This document shows positions 17,955 to 25,646 of a stretch of DNA of 64,000 bases, piece after piece; positions within the stretch are counted from its first letter, which is position 1, and the number at the start of each line of letters is the position of its first letter. Made by a program: the position numbers and the translations under genes. The notes beneath the pieces were generated by a model. It did not search any database, was not told the origin of the DNA, and was given only the letters and a program-made list of their open reading frames with translations. Where the stretch lies: positions 1 to 64,000 of the forward strand of contig JAFXDG010000079.1 of assembly GCA_017521285.1 (NCBI GenBank), given 5' to 3'. The DNA is from Bacteroidaceae bacterium (GTDB lineage: Bacteria; Bacteroidota; Bacteroidia; Bacteroidales; Bacteroidaceae).

Positions 17955-19511
17955 TTATTTCTCCAATCGGTACATCATTATTGTGCCATTATCATGTTTG
18001 TTTTGCATTTCTGAAATAAAATCTCTTACGAATGAATAGACTGTTGTAAATTGCAATTTCTCTTTTTCGAATTCAAAGTGTTCGAGTAATGTTTTTGTCG
18101 ATTCTATCAAGTTGTCAGTATCGTTGTATTCTACAGAAAATCCTTCCGTTGGCAATTTTTCATTCAATGCATCAATTCTTTCATTTAGAATTTCTAATTT
18201 CTTGATCGCATACTCAATGAATCCCAGTTTTAATACCGCTATCAAGTAGTATTGATGTATAAGGTCAGTTTCCTCCTTTTCTATAGCCTCTTCAAATATA
18301 AGACAAAAACCATTCAGCAATATCTCTTGTTGCTCGTCTGAAATTGGGACATTGTTTTCAAACAGGTCATACACATCATTGTAATAATCTCTCCATGCTT
18401 TGTCAGCATTGTTCCGGTTCTTGTTGTTCAACCACCATATTCCAAGATAGACATAAGCTATTTTGTTTCCCAATTCAATACTCTTATTCAATAAGGACTT
18501 TGTTTTTGCATTGTATGGTGGAAGGTCATCCTTCCCCTTCATATACTCTTTTGCCAAGATTAAATAGTTTTCAGACAGTTTATCAGAATCAGTCTCTGCC
18601 AACATTATTTTTTCTCTTAAACCTGTCAAATAAGTTATTGTCTTGTCAAAGTATTTAGTTTTGGATTCATCGCCAAATAAGTTCTTGAGCTCTTGATTAT
18701 AACTTATTAAATGCTTATGGTACTTATATAGTATTTCTTCATAAAGGAGTTCAATGTCTTTATTGTAAAGTTGGGAAAGTAGGATAAAGGCATTCATTTG
18801 ATCCATTATGTCTTTTGTAGTTTCACTACATTCTTCGGAATACATGCGGTCTGCACATTCAAAGAATTTACGCCATGTAAGATTCGCATTGTCTTTGTGA
18901 TAGAATTGGTCATCATATGAGTCCATGTATATCTTTCCCAATTCTGCATAACAATAATAATCCCCCTTGTTGGCTCCTTCTTGGAATGTACGGATAGCTT
19001 TGTAGGTGTTTCCCTTATCTTTCCAAATCTTGCCTATTTTGCGATATGCCTCTTTGTAACCAAGTCTGGCACTTTCTTCATAATAATAGATTGCTTGCTC
19101 TTCGTCTTCAAAGGTGTCATTGTATCCATAATAGCAATCTTCTGCCCTTCTATAATAACTTTCAGCGAGACTTTCTTCGTATTCTTCCTCCTCATCGTCA
19201 GAGAAATCTTCCATGTCTGACATTTCATTCGGCAAGTTCAATATCAAATCAATAGCATCAGGTATTGAAATATTAAAGAATTCGCGAGCATCATTTACTC
19301 TATAACCTTTTTCTGTCAAAACTGCATGAGCTATTTTCTCAGCCAAGTCACAATTGTAAAACTCTCGTTTGTACACTACTATAAATGGAGTGGCTACCCC
19401 TGTTGAAGAAGACAATTCTCTTGCACGTTCTTCGGGGTCTTTACAGGTTTTCCCTATTTTGACGATTCCTTGATACGAAGGGTTCATCATGATGTATACA
19501 AATCCTTTCAT
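17955..19511 (-). CDS. GIY-YIG (T5orf172/MUG113-type) domain fused to Sel1-like repeats
   Basis: 518-residue two-part protein. Residues 1-95 look like a T5orf172/MUG113 GIY-YIG nuclease: VYIMMNPSYQGIVKIGKT replaces the GIY and YIG strands, with Arg in PEERARELSSSTG and the metal-binding Glu in DLAEKIAHAVL. An acidic linker (SDMEDFSDDEEEEYEES) leads to Sel1/TPR-like repeats from about residue 115 (YYRRAEDCYYG, YYEESARLGYKEAYRKIG, FQEGANKGDYYCYAELG) and a helical C-terminus. Sel1 repeats usually mediate protein contacts. The coding region is far richer in A and T than the flanking core genes, which suggests acquisition. A defence or mobile-element role is possible but unproven. Confidence 0.75.
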   Translation of the reverse strand: MKGFVYIMMNPSYQGIVKIGKTCKDPEERARELSSSTGVATPFIVVYKREFYNCDLAEKIAHAVLTEKGYRVNDAREFFNISIPDAIDLILNLPNEMSDMEDFSDDEEEEYEESLAESYYRRAEDCYYGYNDTFEDEEQAIYYYEESARLGYKEAYRKIGKIWKDKGNTYKAIRTFQEGANKGDYYCYAELGKIYMDSYDDQFYHKDNANLTWRKFFECADRMYSEECSETTKDIMDQMNAFILLSQLYNKDIELLYEEILYKYHKHLISYNQELKNLFGDESKTKYFDKTITYLTGLREKIMLAETDSDKLSENYLILAKEYMKGKDDLPPYNAKTKSLLNKSIELGNKIAYVYLGIWWLNNKNRNNADKAWRDYYNDVYDLFENNVPISDEQQEILLNGFCLIFEEAIEKEETDLIHQYYLIAVLKLGFIEYAIKKLEILNERIDALNEKLPTEGFSVEYNDTDNLIESTKTLLEHFEFEKEKLQFTTVYSFVRDFISEMQNKHDNGTIMMYRLEK

Positions 19512-19569
19512 GTCGTTTTAAATATGAGTTTATAAAATTCTTTCTCTTTCCTACCTCACGCATAACCAT

Positions 19570-19793
19570 AAAAGAAAAGCGTGAGTTGGTTTATCACGCT
19601 CCAAAGTACTACCACATACTTAAACATATCGATAAGCACAACCCACGCTACAAGCGTAGGCGTTCAACGTGCCTATTGTACGATATGTTTTTGCTTTTCG
19701 AAGGTGGTAGTTTCTGGAGCAAATCACAATAGCATTCAAACGCTATATTCCCAATTTTTTCATGTCAGTCAAAGTGACACTTCACCCAACTGA
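19570..19793 (-). ncRNA. structured small RNA gene, 6S-like candidate
   Basis: The minus strand here carries a full promoter (19829-19799), a region without an ORF and an intrinsic terminator (stem GCGTGA/TCACGC at 19599-19579, then TTTTCTTTT). The predicted transcript is about 220 bases. Its 3' part (19720-19598) folds as one long rod: GCTCCA with TGGAGC, ACTACCAC with GTGGTAGT, an asymmetric bulge, AAACATATCG with CGATATGTTT (10 bp perfect), GCAC with GTGC, and an apical ACGCT-TGT-AGCGT hairpin. The 5' part has GTCAG/CTGAC and ATAGC/GCTAT hairpins. A rod with interior bubbles is the shape of 6S RNA, and Bacteroidales-specific rod-like RNAs are known, but I cannot confirm family membership. 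The closing stem overlaps the terminator stem by two bases. Confidence 0.6.
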
Positions 19794-19798
19794 CGCCA

Positions 19799-19829
19799 CA
19801 AAGGTAAACAATGTTTTTGGAATGACAAA
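19799..19829 (-). promoter_or_regulatory. promoter of the structured small RNA
   Basis: Minus strand TTTG (19829-19826), exactly 19 bases, TACCTTTG (19806-19799). Perfect consensus; transcription would start near 19792 and run into the rod-shaped RNA. Confidence 0.8.
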
Positions 19830-20003
19830 AGGGATGGGGAAAATTATTGTGGAAAGGCTATTTATGACTAAGTTAGAATGTTCTTTTTGTAGTTTCGTTC
19901 TCTTACTCCTTGGGGAAATTGCAGGGGACTGTTTTGTCTTTATTTCTTACATCCATTGGTAATAATTCCCGCATTTTTATTTTCTCTCTATTTTATCAGA
20001 GGG

Positions 20004-20028
20004 TAACGCCCTGTGACGGGGCGTTTTT
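20004..20028 (+). terminator. plus-strand intrinsic terminator without an obvious gene
   Basis: AACGCCC pairs with GGGCGTT around a TGTGACG loop and is followed by six T. It is oriented to end a plus-strand transcript, yet no credible plus-strand ORF precedes it after 19830. It may end another small RNA; no promoter was found. Confidence 0.6.
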
Positions 20029-20041
20029 TGCATATATATAC

Positions 20042-20197
20042 AATGTACAAAGGCCGGAAGACAGAAAACGGGAAGGGCGTGTGCACACGTGCTGCCAACC
20101 GTGTGCACACGGTCAGCGGAGTTTCTTCAGATACTCTGCTATAGGTTGTGCTTACGGTCAATAGAGGGTGTGCACACGGACAGGAGGGGATGTGAAT
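20042..20197. repeat. degenerate 22-bp tandem array with CGTGTGCACACG core
   Basis: Six to seven units of exactly 22 bases. Three carry the palindrome GTGTGCACACGG or its perfect 12-base form, starting near 20079, 20101 and 20167; the units at about 20123 and 20145 keep the spacing but are diverged. It occupies part of the gene-free space between the small RNA and lpxB. Confidence 0.65.
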
Positions 20198-20209
20198 GAA
20201 AACTGGTGA

Positions 20210-20248
20210 AATGTATATTTATACAATCCGACTGTATAAATATGCAAA
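20210..20248. promoter_or_regulatory. double ArgR-box-like operator, orphan
   Basis: TGTATATTTATACA (20212-20225) and TGTATAAATATGCA (20233-20246) are two near-palindromes whose starts are 21 bases apart. Extended to 18 bases each they are separated by 3 bases, which is the arrangement of paired ARG boxes bound by the ArgR hexamer in E. coli. No arginine gene, or any gene start, is within 200 bases on either strand. Confidence 0.45.
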
Positions 20249-20362
20249 ATTGACCGCGCGAAAATCGTGTATATAGGCGCGAATTTCCTTTCGGACGAAA
20301 ATACGTGAAAATTTTAGCAAGTGGATAAGTGGTTGAATATCATTCTATTGATAAGGTGATAT

Positions 20363-20397
20363 CATCACAGGGCTAAGCCTGCCTTAACCCTGTGATG
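20363..20397. repeat. 35-bp palindrome
   Basis: CATCACAGGG (20363-20372) and CCCTGTGATG (20388-20397) form a perfect 10-bp stem; the inner bases are also nearly symmetric. The words CTAAG-CCTGCCTTA and CTTAACCC recur in the array at 23600-23665, so the two sites that bracket lpxB-surE-parA are related. No T-run follows. Confidence 0.6.
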
Positions 20398-20483
20398 AGT
20401 AAAAAAGAATAATGTGAAATTCTTATTTCTTTATATGGTTTATTGTGAAATGTTTACAAACTTTGAACCTTAATGTTTAAGCC

Positions 20484-21635
20484 CTACACTTTACCTTCCT
20501 TCAACTTCTTCACCATCAGGTGGGCGGCTTTTTCGCTGGCGCCGGCGGGGCCGAGGATGCGCAGGCATTCATCGTAGCCACTGAGCATGGCGGCACGTTC
20601 GGGAGTGTCGCCAATGAGGTCGGCAAGTTCGGCGCGTACATTGCGGACGGTCATCAGATGAGCCACCAGTTCTTTCACCACTCCGCGGTTGGCTACAAGG
20701 TTGACAAGCGAAATGTAGGGCACTTTCAACAGGTGGCGACGGAGGAAACTGATGACTTTGCCCATGGCGACGTAGTAGCAGACGACTTGGGGCACACGGA
20801 AGAGGGCAGTCTCCAAGGTGGCTGTGCCCGAAGTGACCAGGGCGGCACGCGAGTGGGAGAGCAGGGGATAGGTCTCGCCAAAGACTATCTTTACGGGGTG
20901 TGAGCCTATGTACTTGGCGTAGTATTCGGGGTCGATACCCGGTGCACCTGCCAGCACCAGTTGGTGGGTGTGGGCAAAGGTGGAAGCGGCTTCGAGCATC
21001 TGTGGAAGGTTGTCCTTGATCTCTTGCCGACGGCTTCCTGCCAACAGGGCGATGATGGGCTTGGAGGGTTGGAGTGCGTGACGGGCGATGAATTCGTCCT
21101 TTGTTTCGGCGTAGGTGGCTTGGAAATGGGCCACGGCATCTACGCAAGGGTTACCCACGTAGTGGATGGGGTAGTGATGTTTCTTCTCGAAGAAGGCAAT
21201 CTCGAAGGGGAGGATGGAGAAAAGCTCGTCCACGTCGCGCTTGATGTTCTTGATGCGGTACTCCTTCCACGCCCATATTTTGGGTGAGATATAGTAATAG
21301 ACAGGGATGCGCGTGTTGGCGCGGAGGTATTGGGCAATGTCGAGATTGAAGCCCGGATAGTCGATGAGGATGACCACATCGGGTTGCCAACTGACGATGT
21401 CGTGCTTGCACAAGCGCATGTTGGAAAGGATGGTGGGCAGGTGCATCAGTACGGGGATGAATCCCATATAGGCTAACTCGCGGTAGTGCTTCACGCGGGT
21501 GCCACCTACGGCACTCATCAGGTCGCCTCCGAAGAAGCGGAAATCGGCTTCGGGGTCTTCACTCTTCAGAGCCTTCATCAGATTGGAGGCGTGCAAGTCG
21601 CCCGAGGCTTCACCGGCTATCAGGTAGTATTTCAT
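20484..21635 (-). CDS. lpxB: lipid-A-disaccharide synthase
   Basis: LpxB (GT19) joins UDP-2,3-diacylglucosamine and lipid X to give the lipid A disaccharide at the inner face of the cytoplasmic membrane. 383 residues, normal length. Diagnostic stretches: IAGEASGDLHASNLM (6-20), DVVILIDYPGFNLDIAQ, YYISPKIWAWKEYRI, ALLAGSRRQEI, SGTATLETALF and KVPYISLVNLVANR. It follows surE by 144 bases (a gap filled with the CGTTGAT repeat element), giving the surE-lpxB unit common in Bacteroidetes, read away from parA. Confidence 0.97.
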   Translation of the reverse strand: MKYYLIAGEASGDLHASNLMKALKSEDPEADFRFFGGDLMSAVGGTRVKHYRELAYMGFIPVLMHLPTILSNMRLCKHDIVSWQPDVVILIDYPGFNLDIAQYLRANTRIPVYYYISPKIWAWKEYRIKNIKRDVDELFSILPFEIAFFEKKHHYPIHYVGNPCVDAVAHFQATYAETKDEFIARHALQPSKPIIALLAGSRRQEIKDNLPQMLEAASTFAHTHQLVLAGAPGIDPEYYAKYIGSHPVKIVFGETYPLLSHSRAALVTSGTATLETALFRVPQVVCYYVAMGKVISFLRRHLLKVPYISLVNLVANRGVVKELVAHLMTVRNVRAELADLIGDTPERAAMLSGYDECLRILGPAGASEKAAHLMVKKLKEGKV

Positions 21636-21644
21636 TGCGTATTT

Positions 21645-21778
21645 CGTTGATTCGTTTATGCGTTGATGGGTTGATACGTTGATGGGTTGATACGTTGATG
21701 GGTTGATACGTTGATGGGTTTATGCGTTGATGCGTTTGACCTTTCAACGTTTCAACGGTTGCGGAGCGACATTCAACG
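21645..21778. repeat. phrase-hairpin element, CGTTGATGGGTTGATA type
   Basis: Five nearly perfect 16-bp direct copies of CGTTGATGGGTTGATA at 21661-21740 are followed by CTTTCAACGTTTCAACGG and ATTCAACG, an imperfect complement. It lies inside the surE-lpxB unit. The tandem perfection suggests recent amplification or variable copy number. Confidence 0.75.
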
Positions 21779-21779
21779 A

Positions 21780-22553
21780 TTACTTGAATTCCCAACTTTT
21801 CATCGCTTCCAACAGGGTGTAGTCGGTCATGTCAATCTGTATGGGGGTGATGGAGATGTATCCGTTTTCGATGGCAAAGCGATCGGTATCAGTGGCTTCC
21901 GGCTCATGGTTGGCAAAGTTTCCGGTGAGCCAATAGAGGTTACCTCCACCGCGCGGATGGGGCAGTGATGCCCACTCGTTACCCCATCGGCCACGTGTCT
22001 GACGACCTGTCTTCACGCCTTTATAAGGTGCATGTTGGGGGAAGTTGACGTTCAGGCAAGAGCCTTCGGGGAGTCCCTTTTCGAGCACTTTGGCCACAAT
22101 CTGTTGCACATAGGGACATGTGGGAGAGAAATCGAGGTCGGGGTCGTGGTCGCACACCGAGAATCCGATGGATGGAATCCCCTTCATACACCCTTCGAGT
22201 ACTACGCCCATGGTGCCTGAGTAGTGGACATTTACGGCCGAATTGTCGCCATGGTTGATACCTCCAATCACCAGGTCAGGCTTTCGGGGTACGACGGTTT
22301 CCAATGCCAATTTGATGCAATCGGTGGGTGTGCCCGAACATTTGTAGATGGCGACACCTTCCGTCTGGCTGACGGGAGTGACGGTGACAGGCAATTGCGA
22401 CGTGATGGCACAAGCCATGCCCGAACGGGGACCGTCGGGGGCAACCACAATGATGTCGGCCATCGGACGAAGGAAACTGACCAGTTCGTTGATGCCCTTG
22501 GCCAAGTGGCCATCGTCGTTGGAAATGAGTATGAGAGGACGTTGTGAATCCAT
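21780..22553 (-). CDS. surE: 5'/3'-nucleotidase SurE
   Basis: SurE is a metal-dependent phosphatase acting on nucleoside monophosphates. The active-site motif ISNDDG is at residues 10-15, NHGDN(S) binds the metal further on, and SGTMG(V)VLEGCM and DVxxTDY-like C-terminal elements are present. The start at 22553 (MDSQRPLIL) gives 257 residues; a longer frame reaching 22625 can be excluded because the promoter lies at 22626-22596. The surE-lpxB order and divergence from parA are as in other Bacteroidales. Confidence 0.95.
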   Translation of the reverse strand: MDSQRPLILISNDDGHLAKGINELVSFLRPMADIIVVAPDGPRSGMACAITSQLPVTVTPVSQTEGVAIYKCSGTPTDCIKLALETVVPRKPDLVIGGINHGDNSAVNVHYSGTMGVVLEGCMKGIPSIGFSVCDHDPDLDFSPTCPYVQQIVAKVLEKGLPEGSCLNVNFPQHAPYKGVKTGRQTRGRWGNEWASLPHPRGGGNLYWLTGNFANHEPEATDTDRFAIENGYISITPIQIDMTDYTLLEAMKSWEFK

Positions 22554-22595
22554 GTTTTTATCTGATTTTTTTTGATGTTTCTTAAAGATTAGGTG

Positions 22596-22626
22596 CAAAA
22601 ATAGCCAAAAAAGTGTAATGAACAAA
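22596..22626 (-). promoter_or_regulatory. surE-lpxB promoter
   Basis: Minus strand TTTG (22626-22623), exactly 19 bases, TATTTTTG (22603-22596). Perfect consensus, 43 bases before the chosen surE start. Confidence 0.85.
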
Positions 22627-22657
22627 GGCAGAAAGCCGATATTTATTGAAAAAACAG

Positions 22658-22665
22658 TATCTTTG
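22658..22665 (+). promoter_or_regulatory. -7 box upstream of parA
   Basis: TATCTTTG matches TAnnTTTG and faces parA, leaving a leader of about 145 bases. The leader contains CCCCT...AGGGG pairs around 22698-22725. No clear -33 element. Confidence 0.4.
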
Positions 22666-22815
22666 TAGCCGTCTGCATAGCAGGGATACTGTGATAGCCC
22701 CTGAAAGGTTATTCACCGAAAGGGGAAGTTATCAACAGTTTGGGCAATCTTTGCCAAAAAAAATAGGCTGTTTGTAGAATTATCAGTTACTTCGCAGCCG
22801 ATTAAATGTGTTTTT

Positions 22816-23583
22816 ATGGGAAAGATAATAGCTTTAGCCAATCAGAAGGGCGGTGTGGGAAAGACCACAACCACCATTAATCTGGCCGCATCGTTGGCCA
22901 CGTTGGAAAAGAAAGTGTTGGTAATTGACGCCGATCCTCAGGCAAACGCCTCGTCAGGATTGGGTGTAGATATTAAAGTGATAGAAAGTTCGATTTACGA
23001 GTGTCTTATCAATCAGACGGACATTCGCGAATCCATCTATACCACCGATATTGAGGGGCTTGACATTGTGCCTTCGCATATCGATCTGGTGGGAGCAGAG
23101 ATAGAGATGCTGAACATGCCCGCCCGCGAGAAGGTGATGAAAAAGATACTGGCTACGGTGGCCGATGATTACGACTACATCCTCATCGACTGTTCGCCTT
23201 CGCTGGGATTGATAACCATCAACTCGCTGACGGCTGCCAACTCGGTCATCATACCCGTCCAGTGCGAATACTTTGCCTTGGAGGGTATCAGCAAGCTGCT
23301 GAACACCATCAAGATTATCAAGTCGAAGCTTAATCCGGCGTTGGAGATTGAGGGCTTCCTGCTGACGATGTACGACTCACGCCTGCGCCTCCACAATCAA
23401 GTGTACGACGAGGTGAAGCGCCACTTCCAGGAGTTGGTCTTCCGCACCGTCATCCAACGGAACGTAAAGTTGAGTGAAGCTCCCAGCCACGGTATCCCCG
23501 TGATACTCTACGATGCCGACTCCACCGGTGCACGCAACCACTTGGCTTTGGCGCAGGAGATAGTGAAGAAGAACGGGAAATAA
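22816..23583 (+). CDS. parA: ParA/Soj chromosome-partition ATPase
   Basis: Deviant Walker-type ATPase that forms DNA-bound dimers and moves ParB-parS complexes during chromosome segregation. The deviant Walker [11 protein letters not shown] is at residues 11-20, Walker A' in [11 protein letters not shown], Walker B in [11 protein letters not shown]. 255 residues, with no N-terminal HTH, so of the chromosomal Soj class. parB is 186 bases downstream, and the pair usually lies fairly near the replication origin. Confidence 0.96.
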   Translation: MGKIIALANQKGGVGKTTTTINLAASLATLEKKVLVIDADPQANASSGLGVDIKVIESSIYECLINQTDIRESIYTTDIEGLDIVPSHIDLVGAEIEMLNMPAREKVMKKILATVADDYDYILIDCSPSLGLITINSLTAANSVIIPVQCEYFALEGISKLLNTIKIIKSKLNPALEIEGFLLTMYDSRLRLHNQVYDEVKRHFQELVFRTVIQRNVKLSEAPSHGIPVILYDADSTGARNHLALAQEIVKKNGK

Positions 23584-23599
23584 ATTGGGGCTTACCTTA

Positions 23600-23665
23600 C
23601 CCCAGGGTTAAGGTTGCCTTAACCCAAGGCTAAGGCAGGTTCATCCCAAGGATAAGGGTGGACGA
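23600..23665. repeat. 22-bp tandem array with GGGTTAAGG core
   Basis: Three units of 22-23 bases beginning CCCCAGGGTTAAGG, CCCAAGGCTAAGG and CCCAAGGATAAGG. GGGTTAAGG-TTG-CCTTAACCC (about 23606-23626) is a perfect 9-bp hairpin. It lies between parA and parB and shares words with the palindrome at 20363. Confidence 0.6.
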
Positions 23666-23707
23666 AGCTGGGTACGCTGATGCGCTATCAATAAGAAAAA
23701 GCAAGTG

Positions 23708-23750
23708 CGCATGGCCTTGTCAACTCGTCAACCCGTTAACTTGTCAACTA
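23708..23750. repeat. solo right arm of the TTGTCAACT phrase element
   Basis: GCGCATGGCCTTGTCAACTCG and CCCGTTAACTTGTCAACT repeat, nearly word for word, the right half of the element between rnfC and rnfD (11529-11556). No left arm is visible, so this looks like a half-copy. It ends 18 bases before the parB start codon. Confidence 0.65.
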
Positions 23751-23768
23751 AAAAAAGGAAAAACATAT

Positions 23769-24656
23769 ATGGCAATAAAGAAAAAATATGCCTCATTGGG
23801 CAGAGGATTGGATGCGTTGATTTCGACAGAAGAGGTGAAGACTCAAGGTTCTTCGTCGATTCACGAAGTGCCCGTGGCACAGATAAAGGCTAACCCCAAC
23901 CAACCGCGTCGCGAGTTTGACCAGACGGCTCTGCAAGAGTTGGCCGACTCGATATCCGAGATTGGTATCATCCAACCCATCACCCTTCGCAAGATGGACG
24001 ACGATACCTATCAGATTATTGCCGGTGAACGACGCTTCCGTGCTTCACAACTGGCCGGATTGACCAGTGTGCCTGCCTACATCCGCACGGCCGACGATGA
24101 GAACGTGATGGAGATGGCGCTCATTGAGAACATCCAGCGCGAAGACCTCAACTCGCTGGAAATAGCCCTTGCTTACCAGCACCTGATTGAGCAATATGGC
24201 CTCACACAAGAGCGCTTGAGCGAACGGGTGGGAAAGAAGCGTACGACCATTGCCAACTACCTGCGCTTGCTGAAACTGCCTGCACAGATACAGGTGGCCC
24301 TTCAAAACAAGGAGATTGACATGGGACATGCCCGCGCCCTGTTGACACTGGACAATCCCACCATGCAGATACGCCTGTTTGAAGAACTGATGCGCGAAGG
24401 TTACTCGGTGCGCAAGGTGGAGCAGATGGTGAAAGCCTTGAACGACGGGGAAAGCGTGAAGGGTACCAGTGGCAAGAAGATAGCTCCTGCCAAATTGCCC
24501 GAGGAATACGACTTGTTGAAGAAGCAACTCTCAACCTTCTTCCAAAGCAAGGTGCAACTCTCATGCTCGGGCAAGGGAAAGGGCAAAATCAGCATCCCCT
24601 TCAATAGCGAAGAAGAACTGGAGCGCATCGTGGGGATACTGGACAAATTGAAGTGA
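23769..24656 (+). CDS. parB: ParB/Spo0J chromosome-partition protein
   Basis: CTP-dependent DNA clamp that loads at parS. Near the N-terminus are LGRGLDALIS and VPVAQIKANPNQPRREFD; the CTP-binding GERRFRAS motif is at about residue 85; the helix-turn-helix region follows (LSERVGKKRTTIANYLRLLKLP written across two lines). 295 residues from the ATG at 23769, the conserved MAIKKKYASLG start; an in-frame ATG at 23658 would read through the repeat element and is rejected. No parS-like TGTTTCACGTGAAACA was found within the window. Confidence 0.95.
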   Translation: MAIKKKYASLGRGLDALISTEEVKTQGSSSIHEVPVAQIKANPNQPRREFDQTALQELADSISEIGIIQPITLRKMDDDTYQIIAGERRFRASQLAGLTSVPAYIRTADDENVMEMALIENIQREDLNSLEIALAYQHLIEQYGLTQERLSERVGKKRTTIANYLRLLKLPAQIQVALQNKEIDMGHARALLTLDNPTMQIRLFEELMREGYSVRKVEQMVKALNDGESVKGTSGKKIAPAKLPEEYDLLKKQLSTFFQSKVQLSCSGKGKGKISIPFNSEEELERIVGILDKLK

Positions 24657-24712
24657 CGAGAGAGCTACGAGTGACGAGCTACGAGTTACCTGCTACAAAC
24701 TACGAGTAGCGA
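24655..24712. repeat. phrase repeat, GAGCTACGAGTTAC type
   Basis: Direct iteration of CTACGAGTGACGAG, CTACGAGTTACC, CTACAAACTACGAGTAGC. The same phrase, with a complementary arm, is at 32654-32735. Only one arm is evident here. Confidence 0.55.
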
Positions 24713-24807
24713 ATGGTTGGATATGATAAGGAGTATGTTTTTTACGCCCCTACAAGAGAAAAAAATCTTTCAGGTAGGGGAGAAAAAGCGAACAGAGAAT
24801 AAATGGT

Positions 24808-25608
24808 ATGAAATGTAATTGTAATAATATATATAAGGTGTGGATATGTGCCGCGCTGATGATGCTTTCAGGCTTGTCAGAGGTGATTGCCCAGCAACCG
24901 CTTCCCCGCTCGCAACAGAGGCGCGAACGCATAGAGCTGGCTCCTGTGAACGATACCCTGTTGACCGGCATCCAAAAGGCAGACACCATTGCCCGGGCCA
25001 ATCGCGTCAACATGGAGGCTTTGGAGGCTCCTATTGATTCGGCCGACTTGGTGAAAAACTTACCTGACATCGAACTGGAAGAGATGCCCGTTGAGGAGGA
25101 GAAGAAACAATTCATTCCTGACCCGACGAAAGCTACTTGGCTGGCCGTTATCTTCCCTGGAGGCGGACAAATCTATAACCGCAAGTATTGGAAACTGCCC
25201 ATCATATATGGTGGATTTGTAGGATGTGCATACGCCCTCACATGGAATGGACAGATGTATAGTGACTATTCGCAAGCCTATCTGGACATCATGGACGACA
25301 ATCCTGCTACGGACAGTTTTCTCGACCTGCTTCCACCTGGATACAACGTAGAGGCAAACATGGATTACCTGAAGCGCGTCATCAAGCGCAAGAAGGATAC
25401 CTACAGGCGCTATCGTGACTTGAGTGTGTTTGTCTTCATCGGTGTCTATGCCATCTCTATCATCGATGCATACGTGGATGCCGAGTTGGCCAGTTTCGAC
25501 CTTTCGCAAGACTTGTCGATGAAGGTGAAGCCTACCATGATACAAAACAATCAGTACGACTTGCGACAAGGAAACTCCTATGGCTTGCAATGCAGCCTCA
25601 AGTTTTGA
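24808..25608 (+). CDS. DUF5683-family envelope protein
   Basis: Secreted or envelope protein of unknown function, 266 residues. A signal peptide ends near residue 29 (SEVIAQQ). A Pro/Glu-rich linker precedes the DUF5683-type region with the distinctive PGGGQIYNRKYWKLPIIYGGF (about 120-140), two hydrophobic segments and KKDTYRRYRDLSVFV. It sits between parB and the lytic transglycosylase, a neighbourhood conserved in Bacteroidales, so an envelope-growth role is plausible but unproven. Confidence 0.8.
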   Translation: MKCNCNNIYKVWICAALMMLSGLSEVIAQQPLPRSQQRRERIELAPVNDTLLTGIQKADTIARANRVNMEALEAPIDSADLVKNLPDIELEEMPVEEEKKQFIPDPTKATWLAVIFPGGGQIYNRKYWKLPIIYGGFVGCAYALTWNGQMYSDYSQAYLDIMDDNPATDSFLDLLPPGYNVEANMDYLKRVIKRKKDTYRRYRDLSVFVFIGVYAISIIDAYVDAELASFDLSQDLSMKVKPTMIQNNQYDLRQGNSYGLQCSLKF

Positions 25609-25646
25609 AGAAAAATAGAAAAAGGTACACATATAGACTGATAAGA

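Noticed and set aside
19762..20164. Two short plus-strand open frames
   Set aside because: They overlap the small-RNA promoter, the terminator and the tandem array, and show no recognisable protein features.
22690..22740. Possible oriC with DnaA boxes next to parA
   Set aside because: Only single-mismatch boxes (TTATTCACC, TTATCAACA) are present, with no dnaA gene, AT-rich unwinding element or cluster; not enough to call.
20484..24656. parS sites around parAB
   Set aside because: I searched by eye for TGTTTCACGTGAAACA-like 16-mers and found none; they may lie outside the window.
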